A stretch of DNA of 64,000 bases from CAYMPH01 sp964392365 (GTDB taxonomy: Bacteria > Spirochaetota > UBA4802 > UBA5550), in NCBI GenBank assembly GCA_964392365.1, contig CAYMPH010000006.1:148803-212802 (forward strand), in the 5' to 3' direction. Position 1 is the stretch's first letter. Every line of letters begins with the position of its first letter. The notes beneath the pieces are model-generated. The model was given only the letters and a program-made list of their open reading frames with translations. It searched no databases and had not been told where the DNA came from. The translations under genes and the position numbers were made by a program. Below are positions 16,526 to 26,490 of the stretch, piece by piece.

Positions 16526-18760
16526 ATGAATATACATGAAGATCTGAATAATATAATAATGGCTGCTTTCAATGAAGCTAAAAGCAGAAAGCACGAATAT
16601 ATGACTACTGAACATCTTCTTTATGCTGCTTTATTTAATGAAGATGGTAAAAATATTATTGTTGGTTCTGGCGGTGATTTTGACAGCTTAAGAAAAAAGC
16701 TCGAAGAATTTTTAAACACAAGAATTCCAAAAGTAGAAAGTGATGATATAGATCCAATTCAATCCCTTGGATTTCAGAATGTAATGGAACGCGCTTTCTG
16801 GCACACATCCTCTGCACAGAAAGATATCCTTGATCTTGGTGATGTGCTTGCAGCAATTTTTGAAGAAAAAGAATCCCACTCCGCATATTTTCTTCAGGAA
16901 GATGGCATTTCAAGATATTCACTATTAAATTATATATCTCATAGAACTGGAGAATTTCCCGACGGAGTTAAGCCTGAAGAAGAAAAAGTTGCAGATGAAA
17001 AAAATGATGAGAATAAAATTCTTAAAGCCTTTACAACTGAACTGACTGCAAAAGCAGCAAGAGGCGAGATTGATCCTCTTATAGGACGTGAAGATATTAT
17101 CGAAAGAACAGTTCAGGTTCTATGCAGAAGGATTAAAAATAATCCTATTCACGTGGGCGATCCGGGTGTTGGCAAAACTGCAATAACAGAAGGGCTGGCA
17201 CAGAAAATTAATGATGGTACAGTTCCAAAGCCGCTGCAGGGTGCAAAAATATATTCACTTGATCTGGGATCAATGCTTGCTGGTACAAAGTTCCGCGGAG
17301 ATTTCGAAGACAGAATGAAAAAAGTTTTATATGAACTGCAGAAACTTGACAATGTAATTTTGTTTATTGATGAGATACATACTGTTGTCGGAGCTGGTGC
17401 TGTTTCCGGCGGATCAATGGACGCATCAAATATGCTTAAACCGATCCTGACTTCCGGAAAGATTAAATGTATCGGATCTACCACATACGAAGAATATAAA
17501 AAATATTTTGATAAAGACAGGGCGCTTTCACGCCGTTTTCAGAAAATTGAAATTCCGGAGCCGACTGTCAGCGAAACAATTGAAATATTAAAGGGATTAA
17601 AAGAAAAATACGAGAAGCATCATCTGGTAATCTATTCAGATGAAGCTTTAAAGGCTGCAGCAGAACTTTCATTTAAATTTATAAATGACAGGCATTTGCC
17701 TGATAAAGCTATAGATGTGATTGATGAAGCCGGAGCCCTGATTCACATGACCAGGATCAGTGATGATGCGATTGCAATAACAGTTGCGGATATTGAAAAG
17801 GTTGTTTCAAAAATAGCCCGCATACCAGAGAAGACTATTTCTTCATCAGAAATGGACAAGCTGCATGACACAGCTGCTGAAATAAAGAATCAGATTTTCG
17901 GGCAGGATTCTGCTGTGGATATTGTTGCATCAGCAATAAAAAGAAACAGAGCCGGTTTTGGCAATCCGGACAGACCGGTAGCTTCATTTTTATTTGTGGG
18001 ACCAACCGGGGTCGGAAAAACTGAACTTGCGCGACAGCTTGCTTTAACTCTTGGCATACCGCTTCACAGATTTGATATGAGTGAGTATCAGGAGAAACAC
18101 ACAGTCGCCAGGCTGATAGGCGCGCCTCCGGGATATGTAGGGTATGAAGAGGGCGGATTGATGACAGAATCTATCCGTAAATCACCATACTGCGTTATGC
18201 TTCTTGATGAAATTGAAAAAGCCCATTCGGATATTTTTAATACTTTATTGCAGGTAATGGACTACGCAACTCTGACTGATAATAACGGTAAAAAAGCTGA
18301 TTTCAGGAATGTTATAATAATAATGACTTCAAATGCCGGTGCAAGAGAGCTTGGGAAAAGAGAGCTCGGATTCGGCGAAAGAGTTATGAAAAATGAAGCT
18401 ATTGATACAGCAGTGGAAAAATTTTTCTCTCCGGAATTCAGAAACAGGCTGGATGCAATAGTGACTTTCAGTAATTTGAATGAAGAGATTTTACTTCAGA
18501 TAGTTAAAAAAGAAATAAATGTTTTTATAAAACAATTATCAGATAAAAATGTTGTTTTAGAAATTACGGATTCATGCCTGAAATGGCTAGGGCAGAAAGG
18601 TTACTCAAAGGAATTCGGAGCAAGGGAGATATCGCGGATAGTTCAGGAGAAAATTAAAAATTTCTTCGTAGATCAGGTTCTTTTCGGAGATTTAAAATCC
18701 GGAGGAAAAGCTATTGCGGACATTGAAAACGATTCTGTGGTTATTAAAGTAGTTAAATAA
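16526..18760 (+). CDS. clpA: ATP-dependent Clp protease ATP-binding subunit ClpA
   Basis: A 744-residue AAA+ unfoldase. The N-domain is followed by D1 with Walker A GDPGVGKT and Walker B VILFIDEIHTVVGAG, and D2 with FVGPTGVGKTELA and VMLLDEIEKAH. The short spacer between D1 and D2 fits ClpA rather than ClpB, and adjacency to clpS confirms it. With ClpP it would degrade N-degron substrates in the cytoplasm. A strong GAGGAGG lies inside the end of clpS just before the ATG, so the two genes are co-translated. clpP is not in the window. Confidence 0.96.
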   Translation: MNIHEDLNNIIMAAFNEAKSRKHEYMTTEHLLYAALFNEDGKNIIVGSGGDFDSLRKKLEEFLNTRIPKVESDDIDPIQSLGFQNVMERAFWHTSSAQKDILDLGDVLAAIFEEKESHSAYFLQEDGISRYSLLNYISHRTGEFPDGVKPEEEKVADEKNDENKILKAFTTELTAKAARGEIDPLIGREDIIERTVQVLCRRIKNNPIHVGDPGVGKTAITEGLAQKINDGTVPKPLQGAKIYSLDLGSMLAGTKFRGDFEDRMKKVLYELQKLDNVILFIDEIHTVVGAGAVSGGSMDASNMLKPILTSGKIKCIGSTTYEEYKKYFDKDRALSRRFQKIEIPEPTVSETIEILKGLKEKYEKHHLVIYSDEALKAAAELSFKFINDRHLPDKAIDVIDEAGALIHMTRISDDAIAITVADIEKVVSKIARIPEKTISSSEMDKLHDTAAEIKNQIFGQDSAVDIVASAIKRNRAGFGNPDRPVASFLFVGPTGVGKTELARQLALTLGIPLHRFDMSEYQEKHTVARLIGAPPGYVGYEEGGLMTESIRKSPYCVMLLDEIEKAHSDIFNTLLQVMDYATLTDNNGKKADFRNVIIIMTSNAGARELGKRELGFGERVMKNEAIDTAVEKFFSPEFRNRLDAIVTFSNLNEEILLQIVKKEINVFIKQLSDKNVVLEITDSCLKWLGQKGYSKEFGAREISRIVQEKIKNFFVDQVLFGDLKSGGKAIADIENDSVVIKVVK

Positions 18761-18824
18761 AAGTTCATTTTCATATTATTATTCCCGATATTATAATAAC
18801 TATAAAATATATACGGAGAATTAT

Positions 18825-19847
18825 ATGAGCAATCCAATAAGCAATTTATCACAGGGTTTTAGCAGCGCCACTGATTCTTCAGTCAATTACACCTCAATAC
18901 TAATTCTGCTGTGTTTAGTAGCAGGTGTTTATGGTATTTATAAACTTTATACACTATATATAGAAAATGCTCCGGCAAATACAAAAACAGGGAAAACATT
19001 TTCATCCGGAACAAGTAAAGCTCCTCAGCCGATAATCCGCCGCGGCCCTGAATTTAACAGTGCTCAAAGAAAAATGATAGCTGACATAATTTCTGAATTT
19101 AAAAAAAAGGAATTTATGGCTGATTCAGTACCTTTTGCAGTATTGGAAAAGTTTGCTGAATATTTTTATATTAACATTAAACGTCTGAAAATCAGCAAGT
19201 CTGAAGTTAACAGAATGCTGATTGCTTCTTATCCCATTCTTCCAAATACAAAAGTTGAAATTGAAACTGTAGTAAACGGCAAACTTTATTTTTTTGAAAA
19301 AAAAGTATTATCTGTTGCAGCAGACCGGATGGCAATTGATCCTATTGATCCAAATTTACTTGTTCTTCCAAAGGGTGCCGCAGCCTTAATAAATTTTTCT
19401 AAAAACAGGGAGTTTATTTCAGGTGAAAGCAATCTTATCCGGATTGCCGGAGACAAGATGATTTTTTCCTATCCCAAAAATCTGAGTGTTTACAACGAAA
19501 GAAGATATGCGAGAATTCCAGTACAGTATGTTGATGGGAAAATATTTTCTCAGCAGATGCTTGAAGCTCAGCAGATCAGTGTTCGTGATATATCATTAGA
19601 AGGAATAAGAATAAAAACTGCAGAGATTTTGAAGAAGAAGGTGGTTTATAAACTGAGTTTCAGTGAAATTATAGGCGGTATGGATTATTCTTTTTCAAAT
19701 ATTGAAAGCATAGTTTCGAAAAGTTTTGTATCAGACAAAGGATATTATGAATATGGAATGTCTTTCCTTTATCTTGATATTGATGCAAAGCAGAGACTTT
19801 CGAATTATTTAAGAGTGCTTGCTGATATGATCAAGATAAGATCATAG
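18825..19847 (+). CDS. Membrane-anchored PilZ-domain protein
   Basis: A 340-residue protein with one N-terminal transmembrane segment (about residues 25-48, ILILLCLVAGVYGIYKLY) and a cytoplasmic part. The PilZ c-di-GMP signature is complete: RRYARIPV (RxxxR) followed by DISLEGIRI ((D/N)xSxxG). The region before it (KVEIETVVNGKLYFFEKKV onwards) resembles the YcgR N-terminal fold that precedes PilZ in flagellar brakes. It likely senses c-di-GMP at the inner membrane to control motility or secretion, but its partner is unknown. A GGAG site precedes the ATG. Its end overlaps the convergent flavoprotein gene by 6 nt. Confidence 0.88.
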   Translation: MSNPISNLSQGFSSATDSSVNYTSILILLCLVAGVYGIYKLYTLYIENAPANTKTGKTFSSGTSKAPQPIIRRGPEFNSAQRKMIADIISEFKKKEFMADSVPFAVLEKFAEYFYINIKRLKISKSEVNRMLIASYPILPNTKVEIETVVNGKLYFFEKKVLSVAADRMAIDPIDPNLLVLPKGAAALINFSKNREFISGESNLIRIAGDKMIFSYPKNLSVYNERRYARIPVQYVDGKIFSQQMLEAQQISVRDISLEGIRIKTAEILKKKVVYKLSFSEIIGGMDYSFSNIESIVSKSFVSDKGYYEYGMSFLYLDIDAKQRLSNYLRVLADMIKIRS

Positions 19848-21059
19848 TTTCCTTATTGAATCGGCTGCGAGTTTTCCTGTAGAAAACGCAGCCTGTATGT
19901 TGTAGCCGCCGCTGTCTCCATCAATATCAAGTGCTTCGCCAGTTATGTAAAGACCGGGAATTATTTTTGATTCCATGGTTTTTCTGTTTATTTCTTCAGT
20001 GTTTATTCCGCCGGATGTAACCATTGCGATTTCAAAATCTTCATTTCTTTCAACTTCCATTTTAAAAGAAGAAAAATTTTCAAATATTTTCTTCCTCGTT
20101 TCTTTTGATAATTCAGCACATTTTGTTTCAGAATCAATTCCTGAAAAATGCAGCAGGGTATCAATCAGGCGCGAAGGCAATGAAATATTTTTTAAAGCAG
20201 ATTTTATTGATCGCTTTCCGTTTGTTGAAGACTCTTTTATCAAATAATCATTCAGGGATTGAATCCCTGTTCCAGCTAAAAAATCTATTATAAGTATATC
20301 GTTTCTTTCTACATATCTTGATATATTCAAAACCACAGGACCGGATATGTTTTTATGAGTAAAAAGAATATCGCCAGTACATTCCGCAATAAATTTATCA
20401 TTTCTCATCAATTTTATTAAAACATCTGGAATTGATATTCCGGAGAGTCCTGCAAAAGAATAGTTTTTTATTTTAACAGGAACGAGTGCCGGTTTGGGAT
20501 TTATTATTGTATGTCCGAATTTTTGAGCAAATGAAAAACCATCCCCGGTTGATCCTGTTTTAGGATAGGATTTTCCACCAGTAGCTATTATAAGCAATTT
20601 GGATTTATAAGTTTCTTTTGAAGAAAAAACAGTAAATTCATGATCATTAAAATCAACATCAACAACCGGTTCATTGAATTTCATTATAATATTTTCTGAT
20701 TTACACATAGTTAGAAGTAATTCAAGCAAGTCAGATGATTTCAGACTTTCTGGAAAAATTTTACCATCCTCTCTTTCAAATAGAGGTAGTCCTTTTTCCT
20801 CAAAAAATTTTATTAAATCTTTATTTGTAAAATTTTGAATTGCCGGTTTGATGAAATTTGATTTGGAGCCGTATTTTGAAAAAAATGAATTTATTTCTCC
20901 GGCATGAGTGAGGTTGCACTGTCCGCTTCCTGAAAGTAAAAGTTTTTTTCCTGCTGAGGAATTTTTCTCAAGAACAAGAATTTTTCTTCCTATTGATGAA
21001 AGTGAAACTGCAGAGAATAGTCCTGCTGGTCCGGTTCCTATTATTATTATATCATACAT
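19842..21059 (-). CDS. BaiN/YhiN (HI0933)-type FAD-dependent oxidoreductase
   Basis: A 405-residue flavoprotein. The N-terminus has the dinucleotide-binding motif IIIGTGPAGLFSAVSLS, followed by the family hallmark GKKLLLSGSGQCNLTH; the middle has IIATGGKSYPKTGSTGDG and the C-terminus GLYITGEALDIDGDSGGYN with AFSTGKLAA. These are diagnostic of the HI0933/YhiN family, which includes BaiN-like reductases; the physiological substrate is mostly unknown. It is transcribed alone, converging on the PilZ gene. Confidence 0.92.
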   Translation of the reverse strand: MYDIIIIGTGPAGLFSAVSLSSIGRKILVLEKNSSAGKKLLLSGSGQCNLTHAGEINSFFSKYGSKSNFIKPAIQNFTNKDLIKFFEEKGLPLFEREDGKIFPESLKSSDLLELLLTMCKSENIIMKFNEPVVDVDFNDHEFTVFSSKETYKSKLLIIATGGKSYPKTGSTGDGFSFAQKFGHTIINPKPALVPVKIKNYSFAGLSGISIPDVLIKLMRNDKFIAECTGDILFTHKNISGPVVLNISRYVERNDILIIDFLAGTGIQSLNDYLIKESSTNGKRSIKSALKNISLPSRLIDTLLHFSGIDSETKCAELSKETRKKIFENFSSFKMEVERNEDFEIAMVTSGGINTEEINRKTMESKIIPGLYITGEALDIDGDSGGYNIQAAFSTGKLAADSIRKL

Positions 21060-21099
21060 TTTATTTATATCACTATATGCTAATTTGATAATAAAATTG

Positions 21100-21206
21100 C
21101 TGTTTTATAAAATCCCCCAAACCCCCCGGAGGGGGGCTTAAGACCGATAAAACAGTAACTTTGAATTATTAAAGATTTCAAGTCCCCTTAGGAGGGATTT
21201 AGGGGT
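21100..21206. repeat. C-run/G-run hairpin repeat pair
   Basis: The first unit has AATCCCCCAAACCCCCC, then GGA, then GGGGGG and CTTA (21110-21140). A related unit lies in inverse orientation at 21181-21206 (TCCCCTTAGGAGGG then ATTTAGGGG), ending at the leuS stop codon. The first unit is bracketed by CTGTTTTAT (21100-21108) and its exact complement (21147-21155). Related units occur near 41.8, 45.3 and 46.8 kb. As a hairpin it could end leftward leuS transcription. Confidence 0.75.
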
Positions 21207-23675
21207 TTATTTAATTACAATATTTACAAGCTTGTTTGGAACAGTAATTACTTTAATAACAGTTTTCCCGGTCAAGGTCTCTTTGATTTTGCTGTCATCT
21301 AGAGCCAGTTTTTTCATTTCCTCTTCCGGAATACCCGGCTGAACACTTGCTTTGGATTTAATTTTTCCATTGATCTGAAAAACTATTTCGATCTGATTTT
21401 TTTCAGAAAGCTCACTGATAAACTCCGGCCAGCTGCTTGATGTGAGTAAGCTTTTATTACCTGTCATTTCCCACATCTCTTCAGCAGCATGCGGAGCAAA
21501 AGGGAAAAGCATTCTGATAAAAATAGAGAATACTTCAGATATTACCATTCTGCCTTCAGGAGATTTGAATTCACTCTCTTCAATCTGATAAAGGAAGTTT
21601 GTAAGCTCCATCATTCTGGCAATGGCTGTGTTGTACTGCATTCTTTCTTCAACATCATTGGTGACAATTTTGAGAGTTCTGTGAAGTTCATTTCTGACGC
21701 TTGAAAGTTTTTCATTTAAAGTAAGTCCGTTAAAATTGAATTTATCATTATATAAATCTTTGTAACCGGAAACAAATCTCCAGACCCTGCTTAAAAATCG
21801 GAACGATCCTTCAACACCTTTATCAGACCAGTCGAGATCTTTTTGCGGAGGCGCTGCAAAAAGCATAAACAGACGCACAGTGTCAGCTCCGTATTTTTCT
21901 ATAATATCATCCGGATCAACAACATTCCCTTTTGATTTGCTCATCTTTGATCCGTCTTTGATTACCATGCCCTGAGTGAGCAGTTTAGTGAATGGCTCTT
22001 CATTTTTTAAAAGTCCTAAATCAAGAAGAACCATTGAGAAAAATCTTGCATAAAGAAGATGTAATACCGCATGTTCAATTCCTCCGATATACTGATCAAC
22101 AGGCATCCAGTAATTAAGCTCTTCTGAATCAAACATTTGTGCAGAACCGGGAGAAGTGAATTTTGCATAATACCAGGAAGAATCAACAAATGTATCCATT
22201 GTATCTGTGTCACGTGTTGCCTTGCCGCTGCATTTTGGGCAGGTGGTATCAGTAAAACTTTTCATCCGCGAAAGAGGAGATCTTGAATCTCCGGCAAAAT
22301 CAACATCAATCGGCAGAATAACAGGCAGATCTTTTTCAGCAACAGGAAGAGCGCCGCACTTTTCGCAATAAACAACAGGTATAGGACATCCCCAGTATCT
22401 CTGGCGTGATATGAGCCAATCGCGTATCCTGAAATTAACTTCTCTTTTCCCGTAACCTTTTTCTTCAGCAAAGGTGGATATTTTATCTATCGCTTCTTTA
22501 TTTGTCAGTCCTGTAAATGGACCTGAGTTTACATTTACTCCTTCTTCAATGTATGCATCTTCCATCTTATCAACATCAATAGGAGAATCAGGATTATCAA
22601 TAACGAGTTTGATTGGAATACCGTATTTTTTTGCAAAAGCGAAGTCACGCGTATCATGAGCAGGTACACTCATGATTGCTCCTGTGCCATAACCCATTAA
22701 AACAAAATTTCCTGCAAATAAAGGAACCTTGTCGCCTGTGAAAGGATTTATTACTTTTAGGCCGGTATCGATTCCAAGCTTTTCATTTGTTTCAGAAGTT
22801 CTGTCAATCATTGACTGATTCCTGCATTTTTCCATGAAGGATTTGAGTTCAGGATTGTTTATATCTGCAAGCAGAGGATGCTCAGGAGCTATTGCCATGA
22901 ATGTTACGCCGAAAACCGTGTCAGGTCTTGTTGTATAAATTGGAAAATCTTCTCCGGATTCAAGTTTGAAGTTTACCTTTAATCCTGTTGATCTTCCGAT
23001 CCAGTTTTTCTGCATTGTAATAACCTGCTCAGGCCAGTTGCCTTCAAGCTGGTCATGTCCTTTTAACAGACGTTCTGCATATTGAGTGATTTTAAAAAAC
23101 CACTGTTCAAGCTCTTTCTGCTCAACAACAGAATCACATCTCCAGCACACTCCGTTTTCAGCTTGCTCGTTTGCAAGAACTGTCTGACATTCTGGACACC
23201 AGTTTACTGAAGCTTTCTTCTTATATGCAAGACCCTTTTCCAGCATCTTTATAAAAACCCACTGGTTCCATTTATAATACTCAGGTTTGTATGTTGCAAG
23301 TTCGCGCGACCAGTCATAGGAAAAGCCGAGTTTCGATAATTGCTTTTTCATATGCTCGATATTTTCAGCTGTCCATTTCATCGGAGGAACGTTATTTTTT
23401 ATTGCAGCGTTTTCAGCTGGAAGGCCGAAAGAATCCCAACCAATTGGATGAAGCACGTTAAAGCCTTTCATCTTTTTAAATCGTGCTGCAATGTCGCCGA
23501 TTGTATAATTCCGGACATGACCCATGTGAATTCTTCCGGAAGGATATGGAAACATTTCCAGTACATAAAATTTCGGTTTGCTTTTATCTATAGCGGCTTT
23601 ATCGACAACGGAGTCTTTCCATCTTTTATGCCATTTCTGCTCAATCTCTTGAAATTTATAATCTTTATCTTCCAT
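21207..23675 (-). CDS. leuS: Leucyl-tRNA synthetase
   Basis: A class I synthetase of about 822 residues that charges tRNA-Leu. The HIGH-type motif is in YPSGRIHMGHVRNY and the KMSKS loop in DGSKMSKSKGNVVDPDD. Between them lies the CP1 editing domain with TTRPDTVFG and the threonine-rich editing pocket, and paired Cys motifs (CPEC, CWRC; CEKC, CPKC) of zinc-binding inserts. The ending IVFQINGKIKSK...KVITVPNKLVNIVIK is normal. The protein starts with two Met codons; GAGG lies 5 nt before the second, so I use that one. The gene stands alone. Confidence 0.96.
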   Translation of the reverse strand: MEDKDYKFQEIEQKWHKRWKDSVVDKAAIDKSKPKFYVLEMFPYPSGRIHMGHVRNYTIGDIAARFKKMKGFNVLHPIGWDSFGLPAENAAIKNNVPPMKWTAENIEHMKKQLSKLGFSYDWSRELATYKPEYYKWNQWVFIKMLEKGLAYKKKASVNWCPECQTVLANEQAENGVCWRCDSVVEQKELEQWFFKITQYAERLLKGHDQLEGNWPEQVITMQKNWIGRSTGLKVNFKLESGEDFPIYTTRPDTVFGVTFMAIAPEHPLLADINNPELKSFMEKCRNQSMIDRTSETNEKLGIDTGLKVINPFTGDKVPLFAGNFVLMGYGTGAIMSVPAHDTRDFAFAKKYGIPIKLVIDNPDSPIDVDKMEDAYIEEGVNVNSGPFTGLTNKEAIDKISTFAEEKGYGKREVNFRIRDWLISRQRYWGCPIPVVYCEKCGALPVAEKDLPVILPIDVDFAGDSRSPLSRMKSFTDTTCPKCSGKATRDTDTMDTFVDSSWYYAKFTSPGSAQMFDSEELNYWMPVDQYIGGIEHAVLHLLYARFFSMVLLDLGLLKNEEPFTKLLTQGMVIKDGSKMSKSKGNVVDPDDIIEKYGADTVRLFMLFAAPPQKDLDWSDKGVEGSFRFLSRVWRFVSGYKDLYNDKFNFNGLTLNEKLSSVRNELHRTLKIVTNDVEERMQYNTAIARMMELTNFLYQIEESEFKSPEGRMVISEVFSIFIRMLFPFAPHAAEEMWEMTGNKSLLTSSSWPEFISELSEKNQIEIVFQINGKIKSKASVQPGIPEEEMKKLALDDSKIKETLTGKTVIKVITVPNKLVNIVIK

Positions 23676-23934
23676 CATATCCTCAATGAAAATTTTATTT
23701 TAAGTTAGATATTTTGAAATTCTGAATATAATTTTATATCAAATATCCAGCTCAACAAATGGATTAAACCTGAATCTTTTGTCAAACATAAAGTGAGGCT
23801 ATATTTTATTAGACCTATTTGAAAAAAAATATAAATTGAATGTAATGAAAATTATTTTATATAAAATTCTGTTTAAATTTTTATTAAATAGCATTCGTAA
23901 TGATTTCTATAAGGTGCCATTTTTTAGATTAATC

Positions 23935-23962
23935 TTGACATATATTTGCCGATAAATATAAT
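23935..23962 (+). promoter_or_regulatory. Strong sigma-70 type promoter for the M23-like gene
   Basis: Consensus TTGACA (23935-23940) and consensus TATAAT (23957-23962) are separated by 16 bp, 57 bp before the start codon at 24020. Both hexamers are perfect. Nothing else was seen in the 344-bp gap between leuS and this gene. Confidence 0.75.
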
Positions 23963-24019
23963 AAGAACAAATAGATAATCAGAAAGTATTATCTAAACTA
24001 ACCTTTACTGGAAATAATA

Positions 24020-25033
24020 ATGGGTTTAAATCCATTTAAAGATGCAAATTTAACCGACCTTCAGCAGAATATCTGGAATTTCTTTACTGATCATTTCAGC
24101 GGATTGGCTGAAAGATTTAAGAAATGGCGTGAGAGGTTTGTTAAAAAAGGCAATGAACGCATTACAGTAATGTTTATCCCTCATTCTGAAAAGAAAATTA
24201 TCAATTTCCATATTTCTATTTTTGCAATTTCAGCACTTGTAATAATTTTAACAGTTACTGTTTCTATAACTTCTGTTATGATTATAAATCATTCATCAAC
24301 AGTTAAAGAAGTATCAAAACTTAAGAAATACGGTTCCAATTCAAAAATTCAAATTCAGAAATATAAAGAAGAAATAAATAAACTATATACAATTTTCCAG
24401 CAATTGAAACCGGAATTGACTCACCTTTATTCTCTCACTCCAGGCAGCGAACTTGATTCATTATGGGCAAAAGGCGGAATAGAAAATCCTGTAGCTCCTG
24501 CTGGTGTAGAAACTGAAAATGCTCCGCCATTAGAAGTATTAAATATACAGGAAATTGAACGCGAACTTAAAACAACAAAAAAAATACTCGCTAAAGTTAA
24601 AACCTTTCTTGATTACAGAAAAAAGATTATTGAAAATACTCCATCTGTCTGGCCTGTTGAGGGATATATAATTTCAAGATACGGGCAGAGAACTTCGCCG
24701 AACTCACAGGAACTGGAATTCCACTATGGACTTGATATTGAAGCTTTTCCTGGAGCTGAAATAAGAGCAACTGCGCCGGGTAAGGTTAGTGAAGTGCGTT
24801 GGGATCCGATACTCGGGCTTGTAGTTTCAATTAAACATAAATACGGATTTACGACCTCATATTCACACTGCCAGCGAGTTTCAGCTCAGCTTGATCAGAA
24901 TATATCCAAAGGAGATGTAATTGGATATATCGGCAGAACAGGAAAAACCAACCGGTACATCTGCTATTATCAGGTAAGGATTGGAACAGATTTTGTTGAT
25001 CCAATGCCATATTTAAACCGCATATCAAAATAA
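24020..25033 (+). CDS. Membrane-anchored M23/LytM-domain protein, probably non-catalytic
   Basis: A 337-residue protein with a cytoplasmic N-terminus, one transmembrane helix (about residues 64-90), a coiled-coil-like stretch (95-205) and a C-terminal LytM/M23 domain (210-335). The first zinc motif HxxxD is present (H235, D239 in FHYGLDIEA) and so is YSH (H283). The closing HxH motif, usually HLHYEVR, reads ICYYQVR here (314-320), so two of the usual His residues are missing. This resembles degenerate LytM activators such as EnvC, which switch on amidases rather than cut peptidoglycan. It sits behind a strong promoter. Periplasmic cell-wall role inferred. Confidence 0.83.
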   Translation: MGLNPFKDANLTDLQQNIWNFFTDHFSGLAERFKKWRERFVKKGNERITVMFIPHSEKKIINFHISIFAISALVIILTVTVSITSVMIINHSSTVKEVSKLKKYGSNSKIQIQKYKEEINKLYTIFQQLKPELTHLYSLTPGSELDSLWAKGGIENPVAPAGVETENAPPLEVLNIQEIERELKTTKKILAKVKTFLDYRKKIIENTPSVWPVEGYIISRYGQRTSPNSQELEFHYGLDIEAFPGAEIRATAPGKVSEVRWDPILGLVVSIKHKYGFTTSYSHCQRVSAQLDQNISKGDVIGYIGRTGKTNRYICYYQVRIGTDFVDPMPYLNRISK

Positions 25034-25275
25034 TAATTAATTTATTTTATAAATCAATCACTTCAATTTTTTAAATCAATTCAAATTATTTCTGTTATAT
25101 TTTGATTCTATAAATTCAGAAAAAATATTTTATAGTAAAGAAAATTCAGTATATTAAAATAAAAATAAGATTTCATTTCTGATTTCTATCTTTAATATTA
25201 TGTCGGATAATTTTTTCTGGACATTTTAAAACAGGAAAATATTGATTAACAAAATTAAGATAATAGGAGTTTTTC

Positions 25276-26193
25276 ATGGATACATATAAATATGCAACAG
25301 GCAGTTTTATTGGAAAAGGAGGAGATGAAATTTATTTCCAGAAATGGATTTCACCGAATCAGAAAGCAATTGTTGTAATTTCCCATGGTATCGGTGAACA
25401 TTCAGGCAGGTATATGAATATTATCAACAAGATGCAGAATAAAAATGTCTCATTTTATGCGATGGATCATAGAGGACATGGTAAATCCGGAGGCAATAGA
25501 GGTCATGTTGATTTTTTTATGGATTTTGTGCATGATCTGAAAATCTTTATAAATTCAATTCGTGAAGAAAATTCAGGACAAAAAATAATTCTTTTAGGGC
25601 ACAGTCTCGGTGGTTTGATTGCTTTTAAATATACACTTAAATACAAAGAGGATTTACACGGGTTGATTCTTTCATCACCTGCGCTAATTTTTTCAGCTGC
25701 TATACCGGATTGGAAAGCTATGCTTGGGCAGTTTTTTTCAAAATATATACCAGCATTTACAATGTCCAATGGTTTGAACGCGGATGATCTTTCCCGTGAC
25801 ATAGATGTTGTCAGATTATACAAAGAAGATCCGCTGGTTCACGACAGAATATCAGCAAGATTATTTACTGAGATGACGGCAGCTGCCAGGGAATGTCTTG
25901 TAAGAGCTTATGAATTAAGGATTCCATTGCTTATTTTTCACGGTAGTTCAGATAAAATTGTTAACATAATTGGAAGTGAAAAAGTTTATGAAAATGCGTC
26001 AACTTCAAATAAGGAATATTTTCCATTTTTAGATCTTTATCATGAAACAATGAATGAAATAGAAACTGATAGAAATAAAGTTCTTACAGTAGTATCGAAT
26101 TGGATACTAAAAAATATGAACAAAAAGCAATCAGTAAAAACTGAAACAGTGAAAAAAGAGAAGGCTGTTAAAAAAGTTAAAAAAAAACGTTAA
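25276..26193 (+). CDS. Alpha/beta hydrolase, monoacylglycerol-lipase-like
   Basis: A 305-residue serine hydrolase. The oxyanion/lid start ISHGIGEHSGRY and YAMDHRGHGKSGG are typical of the monoacylglycerol lipase group (Hydrolase_4). The nucleophile is in LLGHSLGGLIA, the acid in FHGSSDKIVN and the His in DLYHETMNE. No signal peptide is seen. The last 25 residues are very Lys-rich and may bind membranes or nucleic acid. It probably hydrolyses glycerol esters or lysophospholipids. AGGAG precedes the ATG. The gene stands alone, in 242- and 297-bp gaps with no clear features apart from a palindrome AAACAGCTGTTT (26340-26351) downstream. Confidence 0.88.
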   Translation: MDTYKYATGSFIGKGGDEIYFQKWISPNQKAIVVISHGIGEHSGRYMNIINKMQNKNVSFYAMDHRGHGKSGGNRGHVDFFMDFVHDLKIFINSIREENSGQKIILLGHSLGGLIAFKYTLKYKEDLHGLILSSPALIFSAAIPDWKAMLGQFFSKYIPAFTMSNGLNADDLSRDIDVVRLYKEDPLVHDRISARLFTEMTAAARECLVRAYELRIPLLIFHGSSDKIVNIIGSEKVYENASTSNKEYFPFLDLYHETMNEIETDRNKVLTVVSNWILKNMNKKQSVKTETVKKEKAVKKVKKKR

Positions 26194-26490
26194 CCAGTTT
26201 TTAAATATCATGAAACATTGCAATATGAAGTTTTTACTTTTGATATTTATAATAAAAATTTAAGATAATTTATTTTAAATTTTAAATTTATTCCTGCCAT
26301 TTTTAAACTATTCTTAGAATTTAACATTACTGTAATATTAAACAGCTGTTTTTCCATCCAGTGTTTCAGCTTTGTTAAATAATATGTTTTTATAAGTAAT
26401 TAGCGTCCTGTAATTTGACAAAATTTCATAATCACTTAAATTTAATAATATAAAGAAAAAAATTTATAATATTAGTTTTGGAGGTTTAAT

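Noticed and set aside
23676..24019. T-box leader before leuS
   Set aside because: No specifier stem or GGTGG...ACC antiterminator pattern was found on the minus strand.
26194..26490. Sigma-54 promoter for amtB
   Set aside because: No GG-N10-GC element with suitable flanks was found; only weak sigma-70-like and palindromic pieces.
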